The position numbers and the translations under genes were made by a program. Positions 10,879 through 21,915 of a stretch of 64,000 nucleotides of DNA are shown piece after piece; positions within the stretch are counted from its first letter, which is position 1, and each line of letters opens with the position of its first letter. The stretch is from Entomoplasma freundtii (lineage in GTDB: Bacteria; Bacillota_I; Bacilli_A; Mycoplasmatales; Mycoplasmataceae), in NCBI RefSeq assembly GCF_002804205.1, contig NZ_CP024962.1:310001-374000 (forward strand), in the 5' to 3' direction. The notes under the pieces are model-generated. The model was not told the DNA's origin. It did not search any database and saw only the letters and a list, made by a program, of their open reading frames with translations.

Positions 10879-11430
10879 AATTTTTCCTTTTCAATTTCGA
10901 TATTTTTATAATGTGTGATGTTAATAATTATTTTTTTACCTCCTTACTAAAACATTAACAAATTGCCACGTTTTAGTAACGAAAAAAAATAAAAAATTTC
11001 TTTTTATTTGTAGATATTTTTTCTGAACTCTTAACTCATTAATATTATTTCTATCGCGATTATTGTTACATAATATTTATTAGAAAATAAGAACAATAAA
11101 TTGATTAAAAATATCAAAAATTATTATTTTTTACTTCTCTATTTTCCTTTTATTAAAATAACCAAAATTAAGAAATTAAATTTATTGTGCTAAATCTTGT
11201 ATCTATTTAAATTTATTTTTAAATTTTGTACTATCCAATTTTGATATTTTTTTATAAAAAATATTTCTATTCTAATTTTTACTAAATTAAATTACATATC
11301 ATTAGATTTAGTATTTTTTTTAAATTGTTAATGGCTATTTTTTTATATTTCTTTTATTGCTTTTTAATAACAGGAAATTTTAATTTGACGAAAGTTAATA
11401 TTATAATTTATTGAAAAGTGAAAGGTCAAA
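10879..11430. other. AT-rich divergent promoter region
   Basis: About 550 bases separating two divergent accessory genes, with long A/T tracts and no reading frame of note. TTGACG at 11385-11390 and TATAAT at 11402-11407 lie before the plus-strand gene, but their 11-base spacing is too short for one promoter. The region resembles the spacer AT-rich DNA typical of inserted accessory blocks. Confidence 0.45.
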
Positions 11431-13359
11431 ATGATAATTTATCAAGAAAATAAAGATAATTTTTTGGAAGACATTCAAAACCGTGACATACAAGATAAGA
11501 TTGCAGATTTTTATTTGGAAAAATTAGGTAAAAGACCTTCGCCATCTGAAAAGCGTTCTTGGCAAAATTCTTTAACTGAAGTTTATTATGTTTTAAATGA
11601 CCAAAGAATTCCCAATGAATCTAGGGTCACTATTGAATACAATCTTCCGAGTACAAACCGTCGGATTGATGTGATTGTTTCGGGGACCGATAACCAAGGA
11701 AAACCAACTGCGATTTTAATAGAATTAAAACAATGAGAAAAAGCAAATTTAGTAGCTACTAAGGATGGCTTGGTAACCACTTTTCTGGGTGGCAATCCAA
11801 ATAGGGAGACAGTCCATCCTTCATATCAAGTATGGTCATATTTCCAATTTATGAAGGACTATTCTCGTCTCTATCACCAAGAAAAATTAGCTTTTATTAT
11901 TTGTGCTTATTTACATAATTATAAAAAAGCTAATAATGAGCCGTTATTAGATAAGCATTATGAATATTATACAAAAGAAGCACCAATCTTTTTCAATGGC
12001 GATAATCGACTCCTTAGTGATTATATAAGTCACACAATTAAAGGTCCTGATGAACAAGGGATTATTAATAGACTGGATCAAGAACCAAAACAGCCATCAA
12101 AATCATTGCAAAATGATATCTCAAGTTTGATTTTAGAAAATGAAGATTTTGTTCTCCTGGATTCACAAAAAATTGCCTTTGAGGAAATCAAATCTCTGAC
12201 TAAAAAGTCAAAAAATGATTCTCAAAAACGTGTCGTTATCATTGAAGGAGCTCCAGGAACTGGAAAAAGTGTAATTGCCTTCCAACTTTTAGCCTCATTT
12301 CTAAAACAATCTATGAGTGTAAGCTATATTTCTAAAAATGCTGCTTTAAGAAGTGTTTTTAGTACTAAACTAATTAATAAAAAATCAAATAAAAATGATC
12401 AAGGACAACGTCTTACGAAATCACGATTGGATAATTTAATGATGGGGTCAGGCTCTTTCTATAAAACTATGCCCAATACTTATGATGTCTTATTAGTTGA
12501 TGAAGCACACCGCTTAAATTTCAAATCAGGAATGTTTAAAAATAAAGGTGAAAACCAAATAAAAGAAATTATTGAATCAACATTAGTGAGTGTCTTTTTT
12601 GTTGATGATAAACAACAAGTAACTAGTAGTGATATTGGTTCGAAAGTGCAAATCTTAACCGATGCAAAAAGCATGAATGTTAGGCCTGAAAACATAAAAA
12701 TATTAAACTTAAACTCACAATTTCGCATGAGTGGTTCAAACAACTTTCTTGAATGGTTAGATTTTGCTCTTGGTTTAGCAAGCCTTAATGAGAGCTTAAA
12801 ACCAGATTTAACATTGGATGGTTATGATTTTAAGATTTATGATTCAATTGATGAAATGACAAATGACTTAGAAACCAAAAACAATCTCAACAATAAGACA
12901 CGTCTAGTAGCGGGTTATTGTTGAGATTGGGTTAGTAAAAAAGACCCAAATTCATATGATATTGATTTATCGCCAACATTCAAAAAACAATGAAACTTAA
13001 GTAATGATAATACTTGAGCTATTAGTGAAAATTCCTTTGAACAAGTTGGATGTATCCATACCTCCCAAGGCTTAGAGTTCGATTATGTTGGTGTTATTGT
13101 TGGACCTGATTTATACATTAAAAATGGCCTTTTGAAAACGAACCCTTTGGCACGCGCCAAAACAGATAAATCATTAAATGGCCTAATTGGTCTAATTAAG
13201 AAGGGTGATCAAGAATCATTGGATAAGGCAAAACTTATTATTTTAAACACTTATCGAGTTTTGTTTACAAGAGGCACCAAAGGTTGCTATATTTATTTCA
13301 CAGATCCAGAAGTTAAGGAATATTTTCAAAATTTATTAATTAAAAATTGTAACGAATAG
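11431..13359 (+). CDS. Nuclease-helicase, DUF2075 (Schlafen-group-3 helicase) family
   Basis: A 642-aa protein. The N-terminal ~110 residues carry a PD-(D/E)xK-like nuclease pattern (RRIDVIV ... ILIELKQW), followed by the HPSYQVWSYF motif common in this family. From about residue 240 comes a superfamily 1 helicase-like ATPase: Walker A EGAPGTGKS at 272-280, Walker B LLVDEAH near 354, NSQFRMSGS near 430, the late motif QGLEFDYVGVI near 547, and TRGTKGCYIYF at the end. Such proteins are found with restriction and phage-defence genes, but no biochemical role is established for this one. It contains five or more TGA-Trp codons, so it is well adapted to the host code. It starts after AAAGGTC. Confidence 0.8.
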
Positions 13360-13372
13360 AAAAAATCATTTC

Positions 13373-14064
13373 ATGGACAAAACACAAACAATATCAATGA
13401 TTGCCGCAATAATTTCGGCAATTTCATGTATAGGAAGTTTTTTAACAATTTACTTAAATTGTTAAAAAGTATCAAAAGACACAATTATGAATTCATAGTT
13501 AATGATCTTAATAGAGCTATATCAGAGTGTAAAAATAGAACGTTGAGCGACATACCATTAATAAATGAATTATGCTTTAACTTTAATGAATATTTAAATC
13601 AATGCAACTGTTTTGGTTACGATGTAAATGATTTAAACTCAAAAGAATCGAAATTAAAATTAGAAATTGGAAAAGTTTGAAGTGTTATAACATCATATGG
13701 AGTTATCATAGATAGAATTTCTGGCTCTTTGTTAAATGAATATAATGTTCGTTATAAGCGCACAGATTGCGAACGTATAATACCGTTACCTAATACAAGC
13801 TTTATATTCACTTTTTCTTCTTTTCATCATCAAAAAATTCTTGAAAATCCTCTAATTTCTAATTCATCAAGTGGTTTATTGGTCGTTAATAATAAAGCAA
13901 AAAAACACCTTCAAAAACTGGTTTCAACGACAAAAACATATGGAACATTTTATTTAAGAAGTTACGTTAAAGGCAAAAAAATAACCATAGACGTTCTATC
14001 TTGCAATATGTGTCTCTATAAACGAAGAACCATCTGAGATTGTAGAGATTCTTATAGTATGTAG
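13373..14064 (+). pseudogene. Membrane-anchored protein with an apparent frameshift
   Basis: Begins 13 bases after the helicase gene. One frame (from 13373) encodes a good N-terminal anchor, MDKTQTISMIAAIISAISC, then stops at 13463-13465. The overlapping frame (ATG at 13426) continues for 212 codons to TAG at 14062 as a soluble, helix-rich, cysteine-containing domain I do not recognise. The simplest reading is a single-base indel near 13430-13465, made by decay, sequencing error or phase variation. Alternatively 13426 is the true start and the anchor is accidental. A terminator follows. It could be the membrane partner of the nuclease-helicase. Confidence 0.5.
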
Positions 14065-14124
14065 AAATAACAATCCTCATTAACAATGACGTCCATTATA
14101 GCAACCTTTTATTTATTCCAAGTA

Positions 14125-14161
14125 AAAAATAGCCAATTATTTAAAATAATTGGCTATTTTT
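14125..14161. terminator. Terminator with 17-bp stem
   Basis: AAAAATAGCCAATTATT pairs perfectly with AATAATTGGCTATTTTT across a 3-base loop. It ends the nuclease-helicase transcript and separates it from the PTS operon that follows. Confidence 0.85.
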
Positions 14162-14221
14162 ATAGAGCCATTTTTATCCTTTTTATGTCTAAATAAATCA
14201 TAGGAGGTATTAACAAATATA

Positions 14222-14665
14222 ATGAATTTATTTCAAGAAGATTTAATCAATTTTCAACCAAAAACTGAAAATTGAGAAACTGCTTTAGCTACCGGAATTC
14301 AGCCCTTATTGGCAAAAAATTATGTTAGCAAAGATTATTTGAATCATCTTATTAGTGAGACAAAACGTTTTGGAGCTTACTATGTAATTGGCCCCGATTT
14401 AGCCTTAGCGCATATCCAACCAAATGAAACAACTCTCAAAACAGGAATTAGTTTACTTTATCTTGATGAGCCAACATTGTTTCCGGGTCTAAAAATGAAA
14501 CCGGTCAAGTTTTTATTCGTTTTAGTGGCTACGGACAGTGACTCCCATTTATCTTTACTCCAAGAAATGGCTTTATTATTTAGCAAAAAAGAATTTTATG
14601 ATGCTTTTTATCAACTTAAAGATACCACTGATTTATTTAACTTAGTTAACAAATTTAAGAATTAG
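14222..14665 (+). CDS. PTS EIIA, ascorbate/mannitol family
   Basis: Cytoplasmic phosphocarrier of 147 aa that takes phosphate from HPr and passes it to the EIIB encoded two genes downstream. The active-site histidine is H64 in DLALAHIQP, matching the ALPHA-type motif of the fructose/mannitol/ascorbate EIIA fold. The start follows a consensus AGGAGG at 14202-14207. It opens a compact operon of EIIA, EIIC and EIIB, the order seen in ascorbate-type PTS. It resembles UlaC, but without the ascorbate catabolic enzymes nearby the substrate stays open. Confidence 0.85.
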
Positions 14666-14681
14666 AGGGGCATAAAAAATA

Positions 14682-16439
14682 ATGATTATTTTAGCAACTT
14701 CTTTTAGTGATCTTATTATTCGTTTTTTTTCTAATTTTTTTGGTACGCCAGCTTTATTAATCGGTGTTTTTGCCTTAGCTGGCTCAATTATCCAACGTAA
14801 AAAATTTTCTGAAATTATGCTATCTACATTTAAAACTATTATCGGTTTCTTAATTATTGCTAGTGGAGCGGGCATTATTAGTGGATCTATTGGCAAGTTT
14901 GGGGCTGCGTTTGAATTATTATTTAACCGGCGAGGTTTCATCGCTAATAACGATGTTATTCCAGGCTTATTTATGAAAATTGAGCACTTACAATGATTAG
15001 CTTCGGCCGGATCATTAATTTTAATCTTTGGAATGATTTTAAATTTATTGATTGCTCGTTTTTCTAATTTAAAATATGTTTATTTAACCGGTCATTCGGC
15101 GTGGTACTTTAGTACAATGATGGCTTCGGTTTTAGCTTTAGCAGGCATTCCAAAATCACAAATGTGGTTAGTAGTTTTGATCGGTTCATTATTAACTTCA
15201 ATGTGAATGGTTATTTCACCTGCGTTATTAAATCCTTATGTCAAGGAAATTACTAAAAATGACCAATTAGCTTTAGCTCACACTGGTTCGCTCTCTTATT
15301 TAGCCGCCGGAGGAATTGGGAGTGGAATCAAGAAACTTCATCATCATTGACAAAGAGAAGTAAAAAGTACTGAAACGATTAACTTTCCCAAAGGCTTAAA
15401 TTTCTTACGAAATACGAACGTGGCGATTGCCCTAACGATGTTAGTGCTCTTTTTATTCGTTTACTTTTTAACGTGAGGAGTACGTGGTGAGAAGGCCATG
15501 ATTGATGCAGGGATCATTAACGACCGTGATTCCATCATTGTGCAGGGAATCTTACAAGCGTTCACTTTTGCGGCGGGGGTAGAGGTACTTTTAATTGGAG
15601 TCCGTATGTTTATTGCAGAAATCACCCCAGCCTTTAAGGGAATTTCTGATAAATTTATTTTTGAAGCCAAACCGGCAATGGATTGCCCAATTGTTTTTCC
15701 GTTTGCTCCTAATGCGGTAATTATGGGCTTTTTAGCCTCGGTTGTCGGTGGTTTAGTAATGTTTAGTATTAATATCGGGGTAAGTTCAGCCATTGGCCAA
15801 AAACCAGACCAAATTTTAGGTTGAGCTGTGATTGTGATCCCAAGTATTATTCCTCATTTCTTCACGGGTGCAGCCTCTGGTGTCTTTGGTAATTGTCGTG
15901 GTGGCATTTGAGGGTGTTTAATTGGTGGTTTTGTTAACGGCTTATTAATCCAAATTAGTCCATGAATTTTCTTAGGTTTAAAAATGATTCCTGAAGATAT
16001 GGCGACTAACAACCAAGTTATTTGAGGTGATATTGATTATCTTGTGGGCATTATTCCATGGTTTATCACTAAGTATCTTGGAGGCAAATGGGTACTTTTG
16101 GGATTAAGTTTTGCCACATGATTCGCTATTCCGGTAGTTAGCCAATTTGCTCACCAACAAAAAATGAAAAAAAATATCGCATATCGTGAGTTATTTTTAG
16201 CAAAACAGGCGACTCGTAAGGAATTTCAACTTCTTATTGAAACAAATAACAAAACTTACAAAGAAGCAATTAAGCAATTGAAAAACTCTCAAAGTGAGAA
16301 AAAAATTTTCCAAGAAGAAAAAGAAAAACTAACAAAATCATGAACTAATGAAAATCGAAAATTAGTTCGTGATCAAGATAAACAATTAATTGAAGTACGA
16401 CAAAGAAACATCAAACAAAAAAATAAGGAGCAAGTTTAG
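14682..16439 (+). CDS. PTS EIIC, ascorbate (UlaA/SgaT) family with C-terminal extension
   Basis: Membrane channel of 585 aa, longer than the usual ~460. About ten to twelve hydrophobic segments fill residues 1-490 and match the SgaT/UlaA fold (GVFALAGSIIQRKKFSE near the N terminus, FPFAPNAVIMGF in the second half, then GNCRGGIWG). The last ~100 residues form a charged, Lys/Glu/Gln-rich probable coiled coil facing the cytoplasm, absent from standard family members. It lies 16 bases after the EIIA gene behind GAGGGG and two bases before EIIB. Substrate: L-ascorbate or a related acid sugar by family, not shown by context. Confidence 0.85.
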
Positions 16440-16441
16440 TT

Positions 16442-16717
16442 ATGAAAAAAATTCTAGCTGTTTGTGGCCAAGGTCTTGGCTCATCATTGCTAATTGAAAT
16501 GAATCTTAAAGATGTTTTAGCAAATTTAAATCGCGATGATTTAGAAGCGGCCCATACAAATTTAAATTCTTTTGATCCAACTGATACTGATATTTTGGCA
16601 GTTGTTTGTGGTTTGGATCTCGAAGAATCAATTGATTTCGATAGGAAAATAATTTTACAAAATCTTTTCGACAAAAACGAATTGGAAACCAAATTAGAAT
16701 CCTTCTTAGCTAATTAA
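16442..16717 (+). CDS. PTS EIIB, ascorbate family
   Basis: Phosphotransfer protein of 91 aa carrying the phospho-cysteine near the N terminus: VCGQGLGSSLL with C8, the P-loop-like signature of the ascorbate/galactitol EIIB group. It stands alone rather than fused to the EIIC. It is translated directly after the EIIC gene (AAGGAG lies inside the EIIC 3' end) and closed by a terminator. Together with the two upstream genes it makes a complete permease. Confidence 0.87.
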   Translation: MKKILAVCGQGLGSSLLIEMNLKDVLANLNRDDLEAAHTNLNSFDPTDTDILAVVCGLDLEESIDFDRKIILQNLFDKNELETKLESFLAN

Positions 16718-16730
16718 AATTATAATTGCT

Positions 16731-16758
16731 AAAAAAATCTTCCACGGAAGATTTTTTT
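16731..16758 (+). terminator. Terminator of the ascorbate-type PTS operon
   Basis: 12-bp stem AAAAAAATCTTC / GAAGATTTTTTT with a 4-base loop, 13 bases after the EIIB stop. Confidence 0.88.
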
Positions 16759-16853
16759 ATTTATCGTTTTATACACTTATTGGTTATTGACTTTTAGCCA
16801 TATTGATTGGAATATATATCAATAATAAATAAATAAATAGAAATTTGATAAAC

Positions 16854-18188
16854 ATGCTTCGTGTATTTGAAACGTTTGCTGGAATTGGAGCCCAGCGTAA
16901 AGCCTTGGAGCTTTTGAAAAAAGAACATTTTTTAGATTATAAAATTGTTGCAACTAGTGAATGAGATATTGGCGCAAATTTATCCTATAATTCAATTCAT
17001 TTTAACAATCAATCTTATTATGATTCTTGTATTCCAATTGATGATATAAAAGCCTACCTAAGTCAATTCACACATTCCTTGGATTCTAAAAAACCTATTA
17101 GCTTAGAGAAATTTAACAAATTAGACGATAATACCTTGCGTCACCTTTATTCTTCATATAAAAATGCCAATAATTTAGGTAGCATTACCGAAATCGAGTT
17201 TGATTCGTTAGTTAGTTTGGATATTAATTTGATTACTTATTCTTTTCCTTGCCAAGACTTAAGTTCTGCCGGAAAAAATGGCGGTATGAAAAATGGCGAT
17301 AAAACTAGGTCCGGTCTCTTATGAGAAATTGACCGTTTATTACAAGGCTTGCAAATAGAAGGAAAGTTGCCTTCTTTTCTTTTGTTAGAAAATGTTCCAA
17401 ATATGATTAAGGCCAAACATAAAGGAGATTATTCTGATTGAATAGAACATTTACACAATCAATATGGATATAAAACACAAACTTATTGTTTGGATGCCCA
17501 AGATTATGGCAGTCCACAAAAACGCAAGCGCGTTTATGCATTAAGTGTTTTGGATAATAATTCAATAATTGATATTTGGGAACATAATACTAATCTTCCA
17601 ACAAATTTACCAAGATTATTTACTGATAATAATAATTCTTTTTGAAATATTTCTAAAAAATCAAATCTTAGTGACGTTCTACGACTAGATTATAGTATTA
17701 AAAAATATTTTAATGAAGCCATGGAAGCTAGACCACGATGGACGCTAAGTCGTGAAAAAATGCTATTAAAGAACCCCCTTCTATGCCATTACTATTCGAC
17801 TAATAATGTTGATGATGACTCATTAATAAAACGGTCAACAACATTATCAATAACAACACAAGCTAAAATACAAGAGAAGTGTAGAACTGTGACTACTAAG
17901 CAAGATCGTAACCCCAATTGTGGAGTGATTAGCTTGATCGGCACTCCATTAGAGGTACCAAAATTAGAAATAAATATGAGTAGTTCTAACTATAGATTTC
18001 TAACTCCACGCGAAACGTTTATGTTAATGGGCTTCGATGAGGAAGATTACCAAAAAGTTATTATTCATCCGATTAATAATAAAGAAAAACTTTACCGCCA
18101 AGCTGGCAATAGTATAGTTGTACCAGTCCTAAAATATCTATTTTTAAATATTAATTACTTAAATCAAAGGATACAAAACGATGACTAA
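16854..18188 (+). CDS. DNA (cytosine-5) methyltransferase
   Basis: A 444-aa C5-cytosine methyltransferase with all main motifs in order: SAM-binding FETFAGIGAQ at residues 5-14, catalytic SFPCQDLSSAG with C133, LLENVPNM (motif VI, E179), QDYGSPQKRKRVY (motif VIII) and RQAGNSIVVPV near residue 416 (motif X). The target-recognition region between motifs VIII and IX (about residues 235-385) is distinctive and its DNA target is unknown. The stop overlaps the next gene by eight bases. The pairing with a DUF262/DUF1524 protein, in place of an ordinary type II endonuclease, is unusual. No strong ribosome site is visible; the start is set by the FAGIG motif. Confidence 0.93.
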
Positions 18189-20934
18189 AATGTGAAAAAT
18201 CGGTACCAATGTCGAAACCTATTTAGTAGATGCTCGTAAAATGTTCTCTAAGTTGGGCTTAGAAAAATTTAAAATTTATAAAAATGATTATGGTAATGGC
18301 TTTATGATTCAAGCTCCAAATAAGCCATCAATATTTACCACTCTTGATAAATCAGAAAGCACCATATCCCAATTATTTACATGCCTTATTAGTTTGGGAA
18401 TAATTGAAATTGAAAATAAGCAAATATGTTTAGAAAAAAGGGATAGTTTTTTTAATTCTGACTTTCTTTATAGGTTTAACTCCGAATTAAGAAATACTAC
18501 CAATTTTGATGAAGTAATAGTTCACTATTTAGATGGTCCAGAATTTAATAAAAAATTAAGTTGATATAGAGATAATTTGCAAAAGATTAAATATGATAAT
18601 TTTGACGAAGAAGATCTTGAAACTCCTTTTACCATTTTTAATGAACAAAATTTTTTGACAACCTTCTTCATTTCGGTTTTGAATAAAATTACTCCTTTTA
18701 GCGACCGTAATCTAAAAAATTGTTTTAATTTAGACAAAAAAGACTTTGAAAAAGCTAAACAATATTATGAAAATATTTTAACGCCTTCTTTTTTTTCAAA
18801 ACGGCAAATATCTTTTCAGATTTTAAAAAGACAAGCGATTTTATTTTTATTCGAAGATGAAGACATTTATGCAAAAATAATGTCTGAAGGAACTACACCA
18901 AGGCTAAATAGAATAATCGTTAAAAAAAATGAATCGGATAAATATAAAAGACAAGTTTTTAATTTAAAAGACAAACTTAAACAAACAAAAAATCCGACGC
19001 CAAATTTAATTGTTGCTGAAATTGTTTCATTTGGCTCATTAATTGAAAATTCTATTTCGCAAAACCAATCATTTAAAGTCCCTATTTATCAACGTCATTA
19101 TAAATGGGGAAGTGAAGATATAAAAAAATTATTTAATGATATTTTAGGAATTAGTAAAAAACAAAAACAATATCACTTCATGGGTAATCTTGTTGTTAAT
19201 TGACCTAAGGACGATTTAGGAATATCGGTTAATAAAAAACCAATGAAGATTATTGATGGGCAACAACGTTTTACTAGTCTTTTAATAATTTTAAAAGCTT
19301 TATATGATGTTCTTCGTGAAAGAGATATTGAGCCAGATCCTTTTATTAATCAACTATTTGTTTTAAACGAAACACGTAATTCTAACAAGATGACCTTTAT
19401 CTTTGAACATCTAAACTATAATCATGATTTCCAAGACTATAAATTTTTGATGATTAGTAAATTCAATGAAATAGATATCAATAAATCGACAATCTATAGG
19501 AATTATCAAACGATCAAAAATGTTTTTAACGAAAATGATGGCCTATCCGATCAAGAATTGTTTGATTTTACTGAGAGTCTTTTATCAAAAATTTATTTCA
19601 CTTTAACAAAAGATACAAGTCAAGATGAATTTGCCATGTTTGAAAACATGAATACGCACAAGGTTGAATTAGATACGATTGAATTAATAAAAAATTTAAT
19701 ATTAATGTATGTTGATGATGCAACTTTATCTATCCATGAAGACAAATTAGGTGAACTATTTGATAATTTAATTCTAAAAAAATTTGAGGATAAGAAATCT
19801 ATTAATGATGGAAAAATAAATTCCTTTATTGCCACTTACGTGAAATCATACCGAAGCGTATTGGTAGATGGTGAAGATGATGTTTTACGAGAAAAAATTA
19901 TTCGAGCAAAGAATAATAAGAATGAATTATATGAAATATTCAAATTAATTTTGTTACGAGAAATTAAAATTTTATCTAATAATACTAATCGTCTTACTTT
20001 TGACACCTATGGTAAATTGATTAAAAATTTAAGTTGAAATATAGACTTATTTTTAGAAATGACAGAATCGAAACTTTTCCTAGAAACTAGTTCATTTTTA
20101 TATAACATTGGTGATATTTTATTCATGTTTGGGACTAGGAACATCTATAATGCTCTAGTAATGACTCTAATTAAGCAATATCTTGATTCAAATACTCGCA
20201 AAATAAATGATTTAAACAAACTAAGAGAGTTATTATTCGAAATCGAAAATTATGAAGTAAGATTTCAGACTGTTCTTTATCGTGGCCAATCTATGAGTGA
20301 ATCAATGGATAGGATATTAACTCAAGTAATTGATAAGGGATTAAACTTAACAAAAGAGAACTTACATGAGTGCTTTAATAATAAAAGATTAGTTTCCACT
20401 TTAACATTGCCGGTCGATAATATTTTTGAAAAATATTTAGTAATGCCAATTGAAGCAGATAAACTTGTCACTAAATTGATTTTTCGAGTTAATTACTTTT
20501 TGGATAACCATTGTTCAATGTCAATTAGGGAAAATCATAGATATTCATGCCCTATATCCCCAAGCCGTGAACACATTATGCCACAAAAATATAATGAATG
20601 AGAAAAGGACCTTCGCCTAGCTATTCCTGAACTTTCGAAGGATAGGATGAAGGCCGAACATCTTGAACATGTTGCTCTTTTAGGAAATGCATTAATTCTA
20701 AATAAAAATTTAAACTCCGAAGCCTCAAATGCTAATTGACAAAAGAAAATTCAAATTTATAAAAGGGATTCTAATGTTCTAAATATGCCGCAATACAAAG
20801 GTTATACTCTAAAAAAAGTTGATTATAAAAAAGAAATTTTGCTAGATCTAGAATCAATAAATCAATGAGACTTTGATACAATTTCCAAAAGAACCCACCA
20901 GTTAAAAGATATAATATTGGATATTTATAAATAA
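18181..20934 (+). CDS. DUF262/DUF1524 (GmrSD-like) nuclease with extra N-terminal domain
   Basis: A 917-aa protein coupled to the methyltransferase by an eight-base overlap (ATGACTAA). Residues 1 to about 280 are a lysine-rich region I do not recognise. A DUF262/ParB-like NTPase domain follows with VPIYQRHYKWGSEDIKKLF near 300 and IIDGQQRFTSLLIIL at 356-370. The C terminus is a DUF1524 HNH-type nuclease: SREHIMPQ with the His near 798, then LGNALILNKNLN near 836 and NWQKKI. Proteins with this pair of domains include modification-dependent type IV enzymes (GmrSD) and SspE, which reads phosphorothioate marks. Here it probably reads, or is licensed by, the methylation state set by its neighbour; that is inference. 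Closed by a terminator. Confidence 0.85.
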
Positions 20935-20962
20935 AAAACAAAGGTTTTAACCTTTGTTTTTT
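20933..20962. terminator. Bidirectional terminator
   Basis: AAAAAACAAAGGTT pairs with AACCTTTGTTTTTT; the 3' arm ends in T. It lies between the converging nuclease gene (+) and the four-helix protein gene (-). Confidence 0.85.
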
Positions 20963-20982
20963 ATTTATAAAGTCTATAAAGA

Positions 20983-21522
20983 TTATTTTTTGTTTTTCTT
21001 TTTAAAAGCAAAAGGTATAAAGATTATAGTTGCTGGAAGTAATGTAAAAATTATTAATCCTGCAAAATATCCACCGTTTCAATAATTAACAAAATTGGAA
21101 TTATTGTTCATGATTCCTTCTTTATAATTAGCCATCTTAATCATGAAGTTTAACTCTCCTGAAAACATTAAAATAATGGTCACCATCACAAGACCAATAA
21201 TAGTCCAAATTAACCAGAAATATAAGCGATACCTTTCTTCTAAATTAATTTTAGTGACGTTAATAAAAACCATTAGCATCAACGACATGATAATCGGAAT
21301 CCCGGAAATAGATATTGCCGTGACCATTAAGCGATAGCTAATGCCGACAAATTTTTCACCCATTTCATCATAAATCTTTGTCATACTACCAAGATCACCA
21401 AGATTTCAAATTGGCTCCCCTTTTGGTTTAAAACCAAAACCATAAACGGCAATGAATAAAAATGCTAAAACAAATAATGTAGCAATAAAAAAAGCTAAAC
21501 TACGTTTTTTAATTAATGACAT
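20983..21522 (-). CDS. Four-helix membrane protein, paralogue of the 45.1-kb gene
   Basis: A 179-aa membrane protein with four predicted helices (about residues 7-27, 62-84, 93-115 and 142-162) and a basic C-terminal tail KKKNKK. Function unknown. It resembles the product encoded at 45140-45778: both have an N-terminal helix ending in a YGFGF/LGFGF motif, a (Y)xLMV start to helix 2, GELNFM versus GEMYFM after helix 3, and a GLIIFTLLP versus GMIIFTVLP helix 4. The start has a consensus AGGAGG six bases or so upstream, so expression is probably strong. No neighbour suggests a role. Confidence 0.75.
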
Positions 21523-21915
21523 AAAGTTGTCCTCCTTATAAAGATGACCTTCTATAAAATACTTTAACTTCCTTAAATTACTAGATGATATTTTTGCTAA
21601 ATAACTTTATTTTTTAGTCTTTGATTCTTATTTGGTATTAACTAAAAATTAAAATATCTTTTGATGAGTTCCAAAGATGACTTTTCGCCTAATTATTCCT
21701 TTGAATATTTTTAGAGATTTATATAAAGTTGTTTAATTCTTAGACACTTAATTACAAGGCTGTCTTAATTAATAAATTTTTTTATTTTTTTAATTATTAT
21801 AATTTCAAAGTCATTAAGCAATAGAAAGGAACAAAAATTAAAGAAAAAAGTTAGGTTATATTTGCGTAGGAGAATATCTTTATTTATAAGATTGAATTGA
21901 TCTAAAAGGAGTCAT
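21523..21915. other. Divergent intergenic region
   Basis: About 390 AT-rich bases between the four-helix protein gene (-) and the decayed surface-protein gene (+). Ribosome sites are clear on both edges (AGGAGG on the minus strand, AAAAGGAG before 21916), but no confident promoter pair was seen. Confidence 0.4.
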
